From Nocardioides sp. TF02-7 (lineage in GTDB: Bacteria > Actinomycetota > Actinomycetes > Propionibacteriales > Nocardioidaceae): a DNA stretch of 64,000 nt. Where the stretch lies: NCBI RefSeq assembly GCF_022437945.1, contig NZ_CP092535.1, forward strand, positions 2,480,001 through 2,544,000. The letters are read 5' to 3'. The notes under the pieces are model-generated. The model saw only the letters and a program-made list of their open reading frames with translations, had not been told where the DNA came from and did no database searches. The stretch's first letter is position 1; each line of letters opens with the position of its first letter. Of the stretch, positions 62,948 to 64,000 are shown in pieces. Made by a program: the position numbers and the translations under genes.

Positions 62948-64000
62948 ATGTCACCGATGGTCCGCCGCCGCCGGCGCAGTCGTCTGCGCCGGGCGGTCCG
63001 GGCCGCGCGGCAGCGGCCGGCCGTCGCCGCCGGGCTGGCGTTCCTCGCCGCCGCGCTGCTGTGCGCGCTGTGGTGCGGGGTGACCGTCTGGCGGGCCGCC
63101 GCCGACCTGCAGGAGGTCGAGCAGAGCGGCCTGGTGCTGCGCCGGCAGTTGGTCGAGGGCGACGCCGACGGGGCGCGCCGGGCGCTGGCCGACTTCCAGG
63201 AGGCCAGTGCCACCGCGCGGTCGCGCACCGACGGGCCGACGTTCTGGGCGCTCGAGCGGCTGCCGCTGGTGGGCGACGACGCCGAGGCGGTGGGCGTCGC
63301 CGCCGACGTGCTCGACGACCTCGGCCGGGGAGGGGATCCCGCCGATCGTGGAGTCCGCCGAGCAGGTGACCTCGCGGGCGTTCCATCCGCAGGACCACCA
63401 GTTCCCGCTCGCGCGGATCGCCGCCCTGCGCGAGCCGGCGCGCCGCAGCGAGGCCGCGTTCGACGCCGCGGCCGACCGGCTCGCCGCGGTCGACGAGTCC
63501 GACCTGGCCGGGCCGCTGCGCACCCGGTTCGACCAGCTGCGGACGCTGGTGGTGGCCGGTCGCGACACCCTCGGCTCCGCCTACCGCGCGGCCGCGATGA
63601 TGCCCGACCTGCTCGGCGACGACCGGACGCGGCGCTACCTGCTGGTGCTCGAGAACAACGCCGAGCTGCGCTCGACCGGCGGGCTGGCCGGCTCGATCTC
63701 GGTGGTCGAGGCGACGGACGGGCGGGTCGAGATCGTGCACCAGGAGCCGTCCCACGACTTCGGGATCCGCGATCGGTCGCCGGTGCCGCTCACCCGCGAG
63801 GAGCGCCGGGTCTTCGGCGACGCCCTCGGGCAGTACTTCCTCAACGCCGTGATGACGCCCGACGTGCCGCGGGCCGCGGAGCTGATGGCGGCGCACTGGC
63901 GGGAGGACCGCGGCTCACCGATCGACGGCGTGTTCCTCGTCGACCCGGTCGCCGTGTCCTACCTGCTCTCCGGCACCGGCCCGGTCGCGGTGCCCGGCTA
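62948..64000 (+). CDS. DUF4012 protein, partial at window edge, one frameshift
   Basis: The window ends inside this gene, after about 350 codons. The N-terminus is strongly basic ([20 protein letters not shown]), followed by one helix (AGLAFLAAALLCALWCGVTV) and a helical extracytoplasmic region (LERLPLVGDDAEAV). One extra G near 63330 breaks the frame; then come RYLLVLENNAELRSTGGLAG, a hallmark of DUF4012, and DRSPVPLTREERRVFGDALG. DUF4012 proteins are common next to actinobacterial polysaccharide genes; function unknown. ATG 62948 has a CATGCT box 7 bases upstream and may be leaderless. Confidence 0.85.
   Translation, partial: MSPMVRRRRRSRLRRAVRAARQRPAVAAGLAFLAAALLCALWCGVTVWRAAADLQEVEQSGLVLRRQLVEGDADGARRALADFQEASATARSRTDGPTFWALERLPLVGDDAEAVGVAADVLDDLGRGGDPADRGVRRAGDLAGVPSAGPPVPARADRRPARAGAPQRGRVRRRGRPARRGRRVRPGRAAAHPVRPAADAGGGRSRHPRLRLPRGRDDARPARRRPDAALPAGAREQRRAALDRRAGRLDLGGRGDGRAGRDRAPGAVPRLRDPRSVAGAAHPRGAPGLRRRPRAVLPQRRDDARRAAGRGADGGALAGGPRLTDRRRVPRRPGRRVLPALRHRPGRGARL

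Noticed and set aside
1..64000. Widespread pseudogene formation
   Set aside because: Frameshifts hit essential-type and operon genes alike, sit mainly in homopolymer runs and leave the remaining sequence free of other damage, which fits sequencing error rather than decay.

Overview
The window is high-GC actinobacterial DNA, and gene content and order point to a Nocardioides-like member of the Nocardioidaceae or a close relative. The genus is inferred from family knowledge, not from a database search. Markers include mycothiol synthase beside GlnR, a pst-pit-ppk phosphate region arranged much as in Streptomyces, a DUF222/HNH (13E12-type) gene, frequent GTG starts, and TANNNT boxes placed 6-8 bases before start codons, as in leaderless actinobacterial genes. 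No rRNA, tRNA, CRISPR array or complete transposon was recognised.

Layout. 0.15-7.2 kb: secreted and housekeeping genes (beta-propeller, ABM-like barrel, SDR, RTX repeat protein, XRE regulator, cold-shock protein). 7.4-12.5 kb: a copper cassette of csoR, a copZ-like chaperone, a His-rich membrane-anchored protein and copA, then an unrecognised membrane-anchored gene. 12.6-22.6 kb: a phosphate and polyphosphate region with a Nudix/histidine-phosphatase fusion, pstSCAB, an atypical winged-helix regulator, pit, its DUF47 partner and ppk; PHO-box-like repeats precede pstS and ppk. 22.7-31.3 kb: esterase, DUF421 protein, an internally duplicated membrane protein with a divergent TetR regulator, a repeat region, a DUF222/HNH gene and a Nudix gene. 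31.2-37.1 kb: a giant coiled-coil membrane protein, then glnR, mshD and a MoaD/ThiS-like protein.

37.2-64 kb is a surface-glycan locus. It holds nucleotide-sugar enzymes (a GDP-mannose-3,5-epimerase-like SDR, Gmd and a Gmd-like paralogue), glycosyltransferases (GT4, two tandem GT-A paralogues, GT61), an O-antigen-ligase-like polymerase, a flippase, a Wzz/tyrosine-kinase regulator and many modifying enzymes: TylF-like, two FkbM-like and three other methyltransferases, a sulfotransferase, SGNH hydrolases and hexapeptide acyltransferases. Inside it, overlapping genes encode a free acyl carrier protein, a ketoreductase-like SDR, an HHxxxDG acyltransferase and an AMP-forming ligase. I read these as an acyl-group supply and transfer module for the glycan, the best candidate here for an undescribed system.

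A caution governs everything: about 35 single-base indels, mostly one extra base in a G or C run, interrupt roughly a third of the genes, while intact coding sequence resumes at once in another frame. These look like sequencing or assembly errors rather than gene decay, so I give whole-gene spans and state where the frame changes. pstB instead carries a single in-frame TAG. Two gene-free stretches exceed 300 bases: 28276-28912 (a two-copy imperfect tandem repeat with nested hairpins) and 55609-56202 (four tandem copies of a 94-base palindrome).
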